The translations under genes and the position numbers were made by a program. DNA of 64,000 nucleotides from positions 2,914,001 to 2,978,000 of the forward strand of contig OZ242265.1 of NCBI GenBank assembly GCA_965207165.1, given 5' to 3'. This document shows positions 50,737 to 59,283 of this stretch, piece after piece. The stretch's first letter is position 1; each line of letters starts with the position of its first letter. A model generated the notes under the pieces. The model was not told the origin of the DNA. It ran no database searches and saw only the letters and a list, made by a program, of their open reading frames with translations. The DNA comes from JAAXHV01 sp965207165 (GTDB lineage: Bacteria > Pseudomonadota > Gammaproteobacteria > Eutrophobiales > Eutrophobiaceae).

Positions 50737-50773
50737 AACAGTGCCCATCCCAAAATCAGGTATTTCAGGTATA

Positions 50774-51094
50774 TCAAATTGAAAGGGTATGGATTCTCCC
50801 CTTCTCAAGATTATGTATTTTATTTATCAAAGAAGGAATTAATTTGGTTAACTCCTCATATTTGTTGGAAACAGCATCCAATACAACAACAGCGATATCA
50901 TAATTTTCTATAGTCTGCTGATGTTGCAGGTTTTTATCTACCGTAATAAAAAGGTTGAATTCACCTGATGCCAATTGAAGTAAATCACCATTGCGTTTTC
51001 CTGCCCATCCTATTTCCGGAACAGTTTTTACGTCGAATGCTGATAAGTCAAATTTAAGGCGCCTGGGAATGGATTCGTCAAGCAGCAACTTCAT
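50774..51094 (-). CDS. DUF5615 PIN-like toxin
   Basis: This 106-residue protein begins MKLLLDESIPRRLKFDLSA and contains TVPEIGWAGKRNGDLLQLA and FITVDKNLQHQQ, the acidic residues of the PIN-like (Mut7-C-related) nuclease fold. Its first 17 bases lie inside the DUF433 gene. Such pairs are predicted type II toxin-antitoxin modules. The region is more AT-rich than its neighbours, a sign of transfer. It is the intact counterpart of the fragment at 37627-37752. Confidence 0.82.
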   Translation of the reverse strand: MKLLLDESIPRRLKFDLSAFDVKTVPEIGWAGKRNGDLLQLASGEFNLFITVDKNLQHQQTIENYDIAVVVLDAVSNKYEELTKLIPSLINKIHNLEKGRIHTLSI

Positions 51095-51287
51095 TGGTCA
51101 ATGCGTGTTTTGCCTGTTCAAGCGCCATAATCGCTTGTTCACGACTGACTGTAGGAAAGTCTTCAAGAAAGGTATTCAGGGTTTCGCCACTCTCAAGATA
51201 GTCCATCATTGTTTGAAACGGCACTCGGGTGCCATAAAAAACACAAGCTCCACTCATGATATCTGAGTTTGATACAATCACTTTCAT
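51078..51287 (-). CDS. DUF433 family antitoxin
   Basis: From ATG 51287 the 69 residues include SDIMSGACVFYGTRVPFQTM, DYLESGETLNTFLEDFP and TVSREQAIMALEQA, a DUF433 DNA-binding-type antitoxin. GTG 51296 is an alternative start. It precedes and overlaps the DUF5615 toxin by 17 bases. DUF433 antitoxins usually also repress their own operon. Confidence 0.8.
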   Translation of the reverse strand: MKVIVSNSDIMSGACVFYGTRVPFQTMMDYLESGETLNTFLEDFPTVSREQAIMALEQAKHALTNEVAA

Positions 51288-51374
51288 CTCATCCACAATA
51301 TCAACACCAGTATGATTAGTAAGTTTCTGTCTGATGATTATATCCTGTCAGTAACTACAACAAAAAAAGCCTTT

Positions 51375-51557
51375 TTAGGCAAGTGTTACCCCAAGGCGAG
51401 CAAGGTGTTTTGAATGCGTAAGCTTTGTTTTAATAGAACTGATGGACTCCCGGGTTTCTATTGCCGTGGAACTGGCAATAGAGCGAACCCGCATTTTGCG
51501 TGCAATCTTTGCATTACCAAGATACGTATTTTTCAAGACAAGCGAATTTGATTTCAT
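51375..51557 (-). CDS. Small basic protein, unknown
   Basis: The 60 residues begin MKSNSLVLKNTYLGNAKIAR and contain KMRVRSIASSTAIETRES. The reading frame is AT-rich like the toxin-antitoxin pair next to it. TATACT lies about ten bases upstream of the ATG, with no ribosome site, so a leaderless transcript is possible. It may be part of the same addiction cluster; the family is not recognised. Confidence 0.45.
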   Translation of the reverse strand: MKSNSLVLKNTYLGNAKIARKMRVRSIASSTAIETRESISSIKTKLTHSKHLARLGVTLA

Positions 51558-51692
51558 GATGAAAAGTATAGCGCAATTTGCAGTTTACCTGGGAGAAGTC
51601 GTGTGTTCACAACGATGAGTTTTAACGCGCAGCGATTTGATAATTTTCACTCTCTTAAAATTATCTGTCAGGCCAATTCCAGGAAGCCGGAA

Positions 51693-51833
51693 TGAAGGAA
51701 CTGTCAGGAAAAGTTGCCGTTGTCACGGGCGCTGCACGGGGCATTGGCATTGTGCGAACAGTTTGCGCAGGCGGAGATGAAGCTAGTACTTGCCGATATT
51801 GATGCCGCCGGGCTGAAGTCAGCCCTTGACTAG
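51693..51833 (+). pseudogene. SDR gene remnant
   Basis: ATG 51693 begins MKELSGKVAVVTGAARGIGI, a Rossmann start. A frameshift near 51752 then leads into ALCEQFAQAEMKLVLADID, AAGLKSALD and a stop. The rest of the SDR is absent. Confidence 0.65.
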
Positions 51834-52171
51834 TTATACGGATCTCTGGAAACGAACCACCATTTCACTTGATCCCGTCAGGCACGAACCCGTGTTGCGG
51901 GAGATGGAGAATGATGATGAAAAAAACCTGTATTTTTTTGGCGAAACAGTGGGCCTGCTGGTATTGATGTGTTGCGCAGGAAAACCGGTCTTCCCGTGTT
52001 CGACCCCATTGATATGGCGCGCTGGGTTCACGGTATGGTAGCAGACCGGCCGTCCGATTCATGATGTTCCTGCCCCTGAATTGATACTTTCGGGTGATGT
52101 ATAAAGGCAAAAAATACGTTACTGTTTGAATTCAGGCCACGGCGTTTGCCGAAATAGGAGGAGAACAAAAC
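51834..52171 (+). other. 338-bp stretch with a short unrecognised gene tail
   Basis: One frame around 51965-52063 reads IDVLRRKTGLPVFDPIDMAR, WVHGMVADRP then stops, which looks like the C-terminus of a lost gene. No start is associated. The rest shows nothing recognisable. AGGAGGAG at 52158-52164 serves the next gene. Confidence 0.35.
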
Positions 52172-53278
52172 ATGAGTAACAAACCAGTCGTCGTTTACGG
52201 CGCCAGCGGCTATACCGGCCGCCTGGTGTGCGAATACCTGAGGCAATACCAGATCCCCTTTGTCGCCGCAGGCCGCAACAGGGAGCGCCTGGAAAAGATC
52301 ATGTCCATGGTGCCCGGCATCGAAACCGCGGACTATGAGATTGCGGAGGTAGAGCACAGCGTTCAAGGATTGGCTGACCTGTTCAAAGGTGCTGAGGTAG
52401 TCTGCAACGTGATAGGCCCCTTCGAGTACCTCGGCGAACCGGTCGTGGAAGCCGCGTTGAAAGCGGGCTGCCATTATATCGATACGACCGGCGAGCCGGC
52501 GTTCATCAAATCTGTTAAAGCGAAATTCGGCAGCCTTTATGCTGATGCCGGCCTCGCCCTGGCGCCCAGCGTCGCCTATATGTATGCGCCCCTGGACATC
52601 TGTGCCCGTTACTGCCTGGAAAAAGAGGGGATAGACAGCCTGGAGGCCGTGGCCTCGGCCACCGCCATTCCCACCTTTGCGTCCACCCAGTCCATTTTTG
52701 CCCTGTTCAAAGCCCCTGCCACCTACCTGGAGAATAACCGGATGGTGGAATGGCCTGCGGCCAGGGGCTACGAGGCAATGGTGTCGGGCCACGCCATTAC
52801 CCAGTTTGCCCATCCCTGGGGAGGGGGCGGCCTGCCCATCTGGTTCGAGGACGACTACCGGGTGCGCAACTGCAGGCAATTGACCAGTTTTACCAACCGG
52901 CCCATGTTCGAGGCCGTGGTAAATATTCACAAGCACTACGAGGAGAATATCAAGCCCCTGCCCAGGGAGGAGCAGGAAAAGGCCTTGAGTGAGCTCGCCG
53001 CGGGGATGCAACCGGGAGAGCCGCCCCGGGAGAACATGTTGATCCACCGCACCAGCGACCAGGTGGTGGGTACAGGCAGCTCCGCGCAACGCACGGTCGT
53101 GTTGCGCAGCGGACCGGCCTACTACCAGACCGGTATCTTCCAGGCGGCCGCGGTCAACAAAATGCTGCACGACGGCGCCGACAAGACAGGCTTTGCTTCT
53201 CCCTGCGAAGTGGCTGGTCACCGCTACCTGCTGGGCGAGTTGAAGAACTTCCTGCCGGCTGAACTGGAAATAAGCTGA
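52172..53278 (+). CDS. Saccharopine-dehydrogenase-like NAD(P)-binding protein
   Basis: This 368-residue protein has the N-terminal Rossmann motif VVVYGASGYTGRLVCEYL, AGRNRERL, VCNVIGPFEYLGEPVVEAAL and HYIDTTGEPAFI, typical of trans-acting enoyl reductase/saccharopine dehydrogenase-like proteins. The true reaction is uncertain because these relatives often reduce enoyl or keto groups. A strong AGGAGGAG precedes ATG 52172. It is followed by acyl-CoA ligase and thiolase-like genes, consistent with acyl-CoA chemistry. Confidence 0.8.
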   Translation: MSNKPVVVYGASGYTGRLVCEYLRQYQIPFVAAGRNRERLEKIMSMVPGIETADYEIAEVEHSVQGLADLFKGAEVVCNVIGPFEYLGEPVVEAALKAGCHYIDTTGEPAFIKSVKAKFGSLYADAGLALAPSVAYMYAPLDICARYCLEKEGIDSLEAVASATAIPTFASTQSIFALFKAPATYLENNRMVEWPAARGYEAMVSGHAITQFAHPWGGGGLPIWFEDDYRVRNCRQLTSFTNRPMFEAVVNIHKHYEENIKPLPREEQEKALSELAAGMQPGEPPRENMLIHRTSDQVVGTGSSAQRTVVLRSGPAYYQTGIFQAAAVNKMLHDGADKTGFASPCEVAGHRYLLGELKNFLPAELEIS

Positions 53279-53288
53279 CAATTCAGCG

Positions 53289-54842
53289 ATGCGCATTATC
53301 GACTTCTTCGATCAGGGCGTTCGCTATTATGCCGACAAGGATGCCTTTGTCGACAGTCACAGCCGCTATACCTACGCCGGGGCAGACCGGCAGGTACACC
53401 GGATTGCCGCCGCCATTCACGGCAACGGTTTCGGCAAGGGAACCCGCATCGGTGTGTATTCGCCCAATTCAAACGCTGCCTGGCTGGCATTACTGGCCCT
53501 GATGCGGGCGGAAGGGGTGTGGTTGCCGATCAACCCGCGCAATAATGCTGCCACCAATATCGACCTGGGCAGCCGGTTCGGTATGGACATGCTGTTCTAC
53601 GATTCCTGTTTCAATGAACAGGTGCAGGAGATACAGGCGACACTGCCCGGAATAAGGGAATTTGTCTGTATTGAAGGCGCGGGGAGCGTCGGCAGGGGAC
53701 TGGCTGAATTTACCGGGGGACACGGTGACTATCACCAGACAGGTCCTCAGCAGGCAGGTGAACTGGCTGCGATATTCCCTACCGGCGGCACCACCGGCAA
53801 ATCCAAGGGGGTACTGATGAACCATGAGGCCCTGGAGACCTTCGCAGCGAATTATTATGCGCATTTCCACTACCATGAAGACAGCGTAAACCTGGTTGTC
53901 GCGCCAATGACCCATGCCTCCGGTATCATGGGTTGCCTGCATTTCATGCGCGGCGGCAGCAACGCGGTGGTGAAAAACGTGGATCCCCTGTCCATCATGC
54001 AGGATATTCAGGCGCACGGTGTGACGCACCTGTTCCTGCCTCCCACGCTGATGTACATGATGCTCGCCCATCCGGACGTGAAAAAATACGACTACTCGTC
54101 CCTGCAACATTTCGTCGTCGGCGCTGCCCCTACCTCCCTGGAGAAACTCAAGGAAGCGGTAACGGTTTTCGGACACTGTATGTCCGAAGCCTACGGCCAG
54201 GTTGAGGCCCCGGCAGCCATCACCCTGAAAGCGCCCTGGGATTACCTGGATGGGGACGGCGATATAGATAAAGAACGATTAAGAAGTATTGGCCGGCCCG
54301 GCTGTTTCAACCAGGTGAACATATTTGACGAAGATGGAAAAGAAGTTCCTCGCGGCCAGCCGGGAGAAATTTGCGTAAAAAGCCGCCTGGTCACGCTCGG
54401 TTACCTGGATGACCCGGAAGCCACGGCCGAAGCGTTCCGCAACGGCTGGTTGTGGACGGGGGACGTGGGCATCATGGATGAGAACGGTTACATCCGGATC
54501 ATTGATCGGCGCAAGGACATGATCATAACCGGCGGTTTCAATGTCTATCCCAACGAGGTGGAACAGGTGTTGATGGAACATGCCGCGGTGCAGGAAGCAG
54601 CAGTGATAGGCGTGCCTGATGAAAAATGGGGTGAGGCGGTGAAAGGGATTATACAACTGCGTCCCGGACAGGATGCGAGTGAGGAGGAAGTCATTGCGCT
54701 GGTGAAGGAAAAACTGGGCAGTGTCAAGGCGCCAAAGAGCATAGATTTCATCAACGAATTCCCAAAAAGCGCGGCGGGGAAAGTATTGAAAAACGAACTG
54801 CGCAAACCGTACTGGCAGGGCAGGGAAAGGGCGGTCAATTAG
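53289..54842 (+). CDS. AMP-forming acyl-CoA ligase
   Basis: This 517-residue enzyme has the adenylate-forming motifs in order: FPTGGTTGKSKGVLMNH (A3, about residue 160), EAYGQVEAPAAIT (A5), WTGDVGIMDENGYIRIIDRRKD (A7-A8 region) with GGFNVYPNEVEQVL, and the catalytic lysine in KSAAGKVLKNELR. It activates a carboxylic acid as the CoA thioester. It starts 10 bases after the saccharopine-like gene and ends one base before the thiolase-like gene, so the three are one operon. Confidence 0.9.
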   Translation: MRIIDFFDQGVRYYADKDAFVDSHSRYTYAGADRQVHRIAAAIHGNGFGKGTRIGVYSPNSNAAWLALLALMRAEGVWLPINPRNNAATNIDLGSRFGMDMLFYDSCFNEQVQEIQATLPGIREFVCIEGAGSVGRGLAEFTGGHGDYHQTGPQQAGELAAIFPTGGTTGKSKGVLMNHEALETFAANYYAHFHYHEDSVNLVVAPMTHASGIMGCLHFMRGGSNAVVKNVDPLSIMQDIQAHGVTHLFLPPTLMYMMLAHPDVKKYDYSSLQHFVVGAAPTSLEKLKEAVTVFGHCMSEAYGQVEAPAAITLKAPWDYLDGDGDIDKERLRSIGRPGCFNQVNIFDEDGKEVPRGQPGEICVKSRLVTLGYLDDPEATAEAFRNGWLWTGDVGIMDENGYIRIIDRRKDMIITGGFNVYPNEVEQVLMEHAAVQEAAVIGVPDEKWGEAVKGIIQLRPGQDASEEEVIALVKEKLGSVKAPKSIDFINEFPKSAAGKVLKNELRKPYWQGRERAVN

Positions 54843-54843
54843 G

Positions 54844-56085
54844 ATGAAACAAAATGCCTGCATCGCCGGCGCCGCCATGACCCGTTTCGGCAAGTACCTG
54901 GACCGCTCCCTCAAATCCCTGGCCCATGAAGCGATCCGGGGCGCATTGCGGGATGCCCGCATGGATGCAAGCGCCCTGCAAGCGGCATGGGTGGGTAACG
55001 CGGGCGCGGGCGTGTTATCGGGACAGGTCTGCGTGCCGGGACAGGTGATACTCCGGGATATGGGCATTGGCGGGATCCCGGTTATCAACGTGGAAAATGC
55101 CTGCGCGTCTTCCGCCACGGCTTTTCAACAGGCCTGCTCCATGGTGAGCCTGGGCGCCCACGACATTGTCCTCGCCTGCGGGGTGGAAAAACTCTACAGC
55201 GAGGACAAGCAAAAGGTCTTTTCCGTATTCAGCGGCGGTATAGACATTGAAAAGAACGACCAGTTGCTGGCGGAGATTGAAGACAAGCTGGCCCGGTCAG
55301 GTCTGAATGCAGACATGGGCGGAGCAGGGAAGAACCGTTCCCTGTTTGTCGACATCTACGTCTCCTGGGCGCTGGACCATATGAACAGGTACGGCACGAC
55401 CCGGGAACAACTGGCGGCGGTGTCCGCGAAGAATTCCCTGCACGGCAGCCTCAACCCCTGCGCACAGTACCGGGATGTGCTGACGGTGGAAGACGTGCTT
55501 GGGGCTAGGGAAGTCGTATGGCCTTTCACCCTGCCCATGTGCTCGCCCATCGGCGACGGCGCCGCGGCCCTTATCATAGTCAGCGAAAAAAAGGCCAGGG
55601 AGTTGGGCATGAAACGAATGGTAAAGGTGGAAGCCGCCAGCCTGTCCAGCGGCTATGATTACGACGACGACACACACAATGAACCGCCGCGCACCGGGGC
55701 AACCGCCATCTACGATGACGCATCCATCGGCCCCGATGAACTGGATTGCGTGGAACTGCACGATGCCTCAGCCATTTCCGAGATCATGTATTACGAATAC
55801 CTCGGCCTGTGCACCGACGGCGCCGGCGGCGAGTTTGTGGAGGCCGGACACAGCAGGCTGGGAGGCAGGTTGCCGGTAAACACTTCCGGCGGACTGATGC
55901 GCAAGGGCCACCCGGTCGGCGCCACGGGCGCGGCGCAACTGGTCGAACTGGTCTGGCAGTTACGGGGCGAAGCCGGCGCCAGGCAGGTGGAAAATGCGCG
56001 CCTTGCCCTGGCGGAGAACGGCGGCGGGTATATCGGCAGGGACGTGGCGGCGCTGGCGCTGACAATCCTGAAATCCGCCGCATAA
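54844..56085 (+). CDS. Thiolase-like protein (SCP-x/lipid-transfer type)
   Basis: This 413-residue thiolase-fold protein has the nucleophile region VENACASSATAFQQA, NTSGGLMRKGHPVGATGAAQ with the catalytic histidine, and ELHDASAISE. The second, C-terminal cysteine of classical thiolases is missing (ENGGGYIGRDVAAL), as in the SCP-x-related branch. Members cleave branched or steroid side-chain 3-ketoacyl-CoA, or act as aldolase partners with DUF35 proteins; no DUF35 gene is seen nearby. It shares an operon with the ligase. Confidence 0.85.
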   Translation: MKQNACIAGAAMTRFGKYLDRSLKSLAHEAIRGALRDARMDASALQAAWVGNAGAGVLSGQVCVPGQVILRDMGIGGIPVINVENACASSATAFQQACSMVSLGAHDIVLACGVEKLYSEDKQKVFSVFSGGIDIEKNDQLLAEIEDKLARSGLNADMGGAGKNRSLFVDIYVSWALDHMNRYGTTREQLAAVSAKNSLHGSLNPCAQYRDVLTVEDVLGAREVVWPFTLPMCSPIGDGAAALIIVSEKKARELGMKRMVKVEAASLSSGYDYDDDTHNEPPRTGATAIYDDASIGPDELDCVELHDASAISEIMYYEYLGLCTDGAGGEFVEAGHSRLGGRLPVNTSGGLMRKGHPVGATGAAQLVELVWQLRGEAGARQVENARLALAENGGGYIGRDVAALALTILKSAA

Positions 56086-56103
56086 TACGGGGAAACAGGA
56101 CGC

Positions 56104-57348
56104 ATGCCGCGACGCTACACCATGATGTTGTTCCTCATGCTGGCCCTGTTCCTGTGTTACGTGGACCGCGTGCTCATCTCGCTGGCGGCGGTAGACATGC
56201 AGAAGGAACTGGGCTGGAGCGATACCGGCAAGGGGTTGATTTTCTCCGCTTTTTTTATCGGCTATTTTGCGATGCAGATCGGGAGCGGCATCCTGTCCCG
56301 GATACACGGCGGCCGTAATGTCCTGCTCATCGCGGTGCTGCTCTGGTCCCTGTTTACCACGCTGACCCCACCTGCAGCATATGCGTCATTCACCATACTG
56401 ATCTTCACCCGTTTCATGCTGGGTTTCGGCGAAGGAGCGGCCTACCCCGCGGCATATAACCTGGTCTACGGGTGGATGAAAGAGGGAGAGATATCACGCT
56501 CCATCAGTCTGACCACGGCTGCCAGCACGGTGGGAACGGTATTTGCCTTCCTTGTTGTGGGGAAACTGATCGGGCTCTACGGCTGGCAATGGGTGTTCTA
56601 TTTCTTCGGCAGCCTGGGGGCGGTGTGGGCAGTGTTCTGGATACGGTATATCCCCGCCAGGCCCGGCACTGGCGTGCCTGCAAACAAGGAACATGGTAAT
56701 GGGAAAAATGCCGCGCTGAACATTCCGTGGAAGATTATTTTCACCAGCGCCCCCTCATTGGCGTTGTTTTATATTGCAGCCTGTTTCTGGGGGGTGATCT
56801 TTCCCCTGGCAAGCTGGTTGCCCAGTTATTACGTCGACACCTTCCAGGTCTCGCTGACGCAAGCCGGGATATATTCCGTATTGCCCTGGCTGGTGGTGTC
56901 CGTCTGTACCATCCTTGCCGGCATCCTTGCAGACAGGCTGCTGGAAAGAGGCACGGCAAAAATCAGGGTGCGCAAGGGCTTTATCGGTGTCAGCACCGGG
57001 GGCGCGGCAATCAGCCTGTTGTTTCTCATGAACTCTCCCTCCCTGGTTTTATCCATTTTCCTTGTCAGCCTGCTGTTTGCCTTTATAGGTCTTATCGTTC
57101 CGGGTTTTGCGCCCAACGCAGCCGATATCCTGCCGAGCCATGGCGAAGTGCTGTATGGTTTTCTGGCTGCAACGGGCTCATTGTCAGGCGCGATCGTTAC
57201 GGCACTGATCGGCATATTGCTGGATAGAACCGGCAATTATGAGAGCGTATTCCTCCTCATGGCTGCCCTCTCCCTCTCGGGTCTGTTAGTATTCCAGTTG
57301 TTCGGCAAGGCCGAACCTATGATTAAAACAGGAGTAAGAAATGTATGA
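56104..57348 (+). CDS. MFS transporter, ACS type (module B)
   Basis: This is a 414-residue twelve-helix carrier with CYVDRVLISLAAVDMQKELG, GWSDTGKGLIFSAFF, GFGEGAAYPAAYNLVYGWM and MLNSPSL-like loops. It is a clear paralogue of the carrier at 29495-30784. Its TGA overlaps the start of the M19-like gene by eight bases, so transporter and M19-like protein are made together. Confidence 0.9.
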   Translation: MPRRYTMMLFLMLALFLCYVDRVLISLAAVDMQKELGWSDTGKGLIFSAFFIGYFAMQIGSGILSRIHGGRNVLLIAVLLWSLFTTLTPPAAYASFTILIFTRFMLGFGEGAAYPAAYNLVYGWMKEGEISRSISLTTAASTVGTVFAFLVVGKLIGLYGWQWVFYFFGSLGAVWAVFWIRYIPARPGTGVPANKEHGNGKNAALNIPWKIIFTSAPSLALFYIAACFWGVIFPLASWLPSYYVDTFQVSLTQAGIYSVLPWLVVSVCTILAGILADRLLERGTAKIRVRKGFIGVSTGGAAISLLFLMNSPSLVLSIFLVSLLFAFIGLIVPGFAPNAADILPSHGEVLYGFLAATGSLSGAIVTALIGILLDRTGNYESVFLLMAALSLSGLLVFQLFGKAEPMIKTGVRNV

Positions 57349-58411
57349 TTTTGGTTTAACGCCGGGGCAGGAAGAGCGAGCCGGAGAGATCCACGAACAG
57401 GCAGTCGTGATCGACATGCTCACTGAAAGCTCCCTGCCCGAGGGGTTGTTTGACGACATGCAGGCAGGCGGCCTGACCTGCGGCAGTTTCACCATCGGAG
57501 CAGGCGGGTTGCATCACTTCGTGGACGGAACGCTTCCACAGCACAATGACTGGTGGTCCTACGACGCGACGGTGCGGGACCTGAGTTACTGGAACGGGAT
57601 TTTCAATGATCCGGGGACTAACCTTGTCCCCATCCTGCGCGTTGCTGATATTGAACACGCAAAGACCAACGGGAATAACGGAATTTTATTAAATGTCCAG
57701 AACTCCATCTGCGTCGGTACGGACCTGGACAACCTGGATTTTTTTTACAACCTCGGATTGCGGGTAATACAGATAACCTATAACCTGCAGAATTTCATGG
57801 CTTCAGGTTGCCTGGAAGACCCGAAAAAGAATCTGAGTAATTTCGGCATTCAGGCCATAGGGAAGATGAATGAACTTGGCATCCTGGTTGATACGGGTCA
57901 TACGGGTGACGGTTCGCTGAAGCATGCGGTCGACGTGTCGGAAAAACCCATTTCCTGTTCCCATGCCGGCCTGGCAGCCAAATCCGGCCCCGGCAACCCG
58001 CGGGTGCAAACGGATTCCGCATTGAAAAATTTGGCGGATAACGGCGGGGTCTTCGGCCTAGCCGCCATCCCGGGAATATTGACCGGAGAACTGTGCTGTA
58101 CGGTCAACGATTATCTCGACCACCTTGAATACGCGATCAATGTCATGGGCATCGACCACGTGGGCATCGGTTCCGACTTCATAGCCGGCGCCACCCTGGA
58201 ACAGATCGCCACGGCCCCCGACTGGAAAGGCAAACAGGTCCCGACATCCGTCGAAATCTGGCCGGTTTGCGCAGGGCATGAGGGCCTTGAAAATCATTCC
58301 AAATATATGAACCTGACCCGCGGCCTGGTAGCCCGTAACTATTCGGACGGAGATATACAAAAGCTGATGGGTGGCAACTGGTTAAGGCTGTTGTCGGAGA
58401 CGATTGGTTAA
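57341..58411 (+). CDS. M19 (renal dipeptidase)-like protein with altered metal site, module B
   Basis: This 356-residue paralogue of the protein at 30905-32017 has VDTGHTGD (about residue 185), CSHAG (about 207), NGGVFGLAAIPG and GIGSDF (about 277). As in the first copy, the early H-x-D ligands are missing (VVIDMLTESSL) and the bridging glutamate position reads NVQNS. GGAG lies nine bases before ATG 57341. The shared changes in two diverged copies imply selection for a different chemistry or metal use. The 3' end is followed directly by chimeric repeat debris. Confidence 0.85.
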   Translation: MYDFGLTPGQEERAGEIHEQAVVIDMLTESSLPEGLFDDMQAGGLTCGSFTIGAGGLHHFVDGTLPQHNDWWSYDATVRDLSYWNGIFNDPGTNLVPILRVADIEHAKTNGNNGILLNVQNSICVGTDLDNLDFFYNLGLRVIQITYNLQNFMASGCLEDPKKNLSNFGIQAIGKMNELGILVDTGHTGDGSLKHAVDVSEKPISCSHAGLAAKSGPGNPRVQTDSALKNLADNGGVFGLAAIPGILTGELCCTVNDYLDHLEYAINVMGIDHVGIGSDFIAGATLEQIATAPDWKGKQVPTSVEIWPVCAGHEGLENHSKYMNLTRGLVARNYSDGDIQKLMGGNWLRLLSETIG

Positions 58412-58419
58412 TGGCGCCT

Positions 58420-58631
58420 TTCTCTGACTTGATGTAACCGTACCCGCGCACTTGTTCCGGCAAGCCGGTGAGCTTGTCCTTGCTCGCCAGCAGATCTCGC
58501 GTTTTACCAACGGAAGCCCCGTAATCGCCGTTCCTGCGATGTAACCACTTACCGATTTTCACTTTAAGATAACAAATTTAAACGTACTGATTAATAGTAG
58601 CGGTGTGGCGCATGTCATGGTGTGTTGTTGA
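58420..58631 (+). repeat. Three-part chimeric duplication
   Basis: Bases 58420-58468 match 59363-59411, 58464-58494 match 59623-59653 (both from the 3' part of the indolepyruvate oxidoreductase gene), and 58495-58631 match 33395-33531. The first junction falls on a shared GCCGG. None of it is expressed sensibly. Confidence 0.85.
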
Positions 58632-58667
58632 GGCGTTCGCTACGCGAATCTTTATATGATTTTCCGT

Positions 58668-58673
58668 TATAAT
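58668..58673 (+). promoter_or_regulatory. Candidate -10 box of the ParE-type toxin-antitoxin operon
   Basis: TATAAT lies 52 bases before the antitoxin ATG in an AT-rich leader. No good -35 is seen, and a small hairpin (TTCGC-TAC-GCGAA) precedes it. Confidence 0.35.
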
Positions 58674-58724
58674 GAGACTTCAAGTTCATTGAAGCCGTGC
58701 TCACTAACTAAACAGCTATTATTC

Positions 58725-58910
58725 ATGTCCGTTGTAAAAGAAAGAATGACCGAACTAATCCAGGCTCAGCCGGAGGACTCATCTTACGATGAAATACTCA
58801 GAGAGCTTGCATTTGAACAAATGATCGCGAGGGGACTGGAGGATTCTCGGGAAGGCAGAACAATCTCAGATGAGGAGATGAAGCGCAGGATAAGCGCATG
58901 GCAGAAATAA
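58725..58910 (+). CDS. Antitoxin of a ParE-type module
   Basis: From ATG 58725 the 61 residues include VKERMTELIQAQPEDSSYDE, ILRELAFEQMIARGLEDSRE and SDEEMKRRISAWQK, the usual Phd/RHH-like short antitoxin placed upstream of ParE-type toxins. In-frame sequence before ATG 58725 looks like leader. It overlaps the toxin by 13 bases. The two genes are AT-rich compared with their surroundings. Confidence 0.8.
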   Translation: MSVVKERMTELIQAQPEDSSYDEILRELAFEQMIARGLEDSREGRTISDEEMKRRISAWQK

Positions 58911-59194
58911 GATGGACAGAAGAGGCCGCTGCATGGTTGTCGGATATTTATGAATACATATCAGAAGATAATCCTGTTGCAGCCCAAAAGGTAGTTGAAG
59001 GAATATATGAGAAAGCACAAGTACTTAAGGTCTTCCCGAAGATAGGATATCAATACAAAGACGAAGTCGATGGCGAGATACGCATTCTGCTTTATGGACA
59101 TTATAGAATAGCTTATCTGGTAAAACCTGATCTAGTTGAGATTCTTGGCGTATTTCACGGCGCTTTGGATATTCAGCGATATATCCAGCAGTAA
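58898..59194 (+). CDS. parE: RelE/ParE-family toxin
   Basis: The 98 residues begin MAEIRWTEEAAAWLSDIYEY and contain ISEDNPVAAQKVVEGIYEKA, LKVFPKIGYQ, IRILLYGHYRIAYLV and GVFHGALDIQRYI. This is the ParE-type plasmid stabilisation toxin pattern. ParE toxins target DNA gyrase, while RelE relatives cut mRNA; the H-G-A-L-D ending fits ParE. It partners the 61-residue antitoxin. Confidence 0.85.
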   Translation: MAEIRWTEEAAAWLSDIYEYISEDNPVAAQKVVEGIYEKAQVLKVFPKIGYQYKDEVDGEIRILLYGHYRIAYLVKPDLVEILGVFHGALDIQRYIQQ

Positions 59195-59283
59195 TACATC
59201 AATTCATAGTGCACAAAACGGTGTGGTAGGAACGACTTGGGATACGGGAATTTGTTGCGGCTAACCCGACGCTATCTGCCCTG

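Noticed and set aside
52028..53296. 422-codon minus-strand open frame opposite the saccharopine-like gene
   Set aside because: The plus strand has a strong ribosome site and Rossmann motif; the reverse product is a shadow.
58179..58562. Minus-strand open frame overlapping the module B M19-like gene end
   Set aside because: It is made of antisense M19 sequence plus the chimeric duplicated pieces; not a gene.
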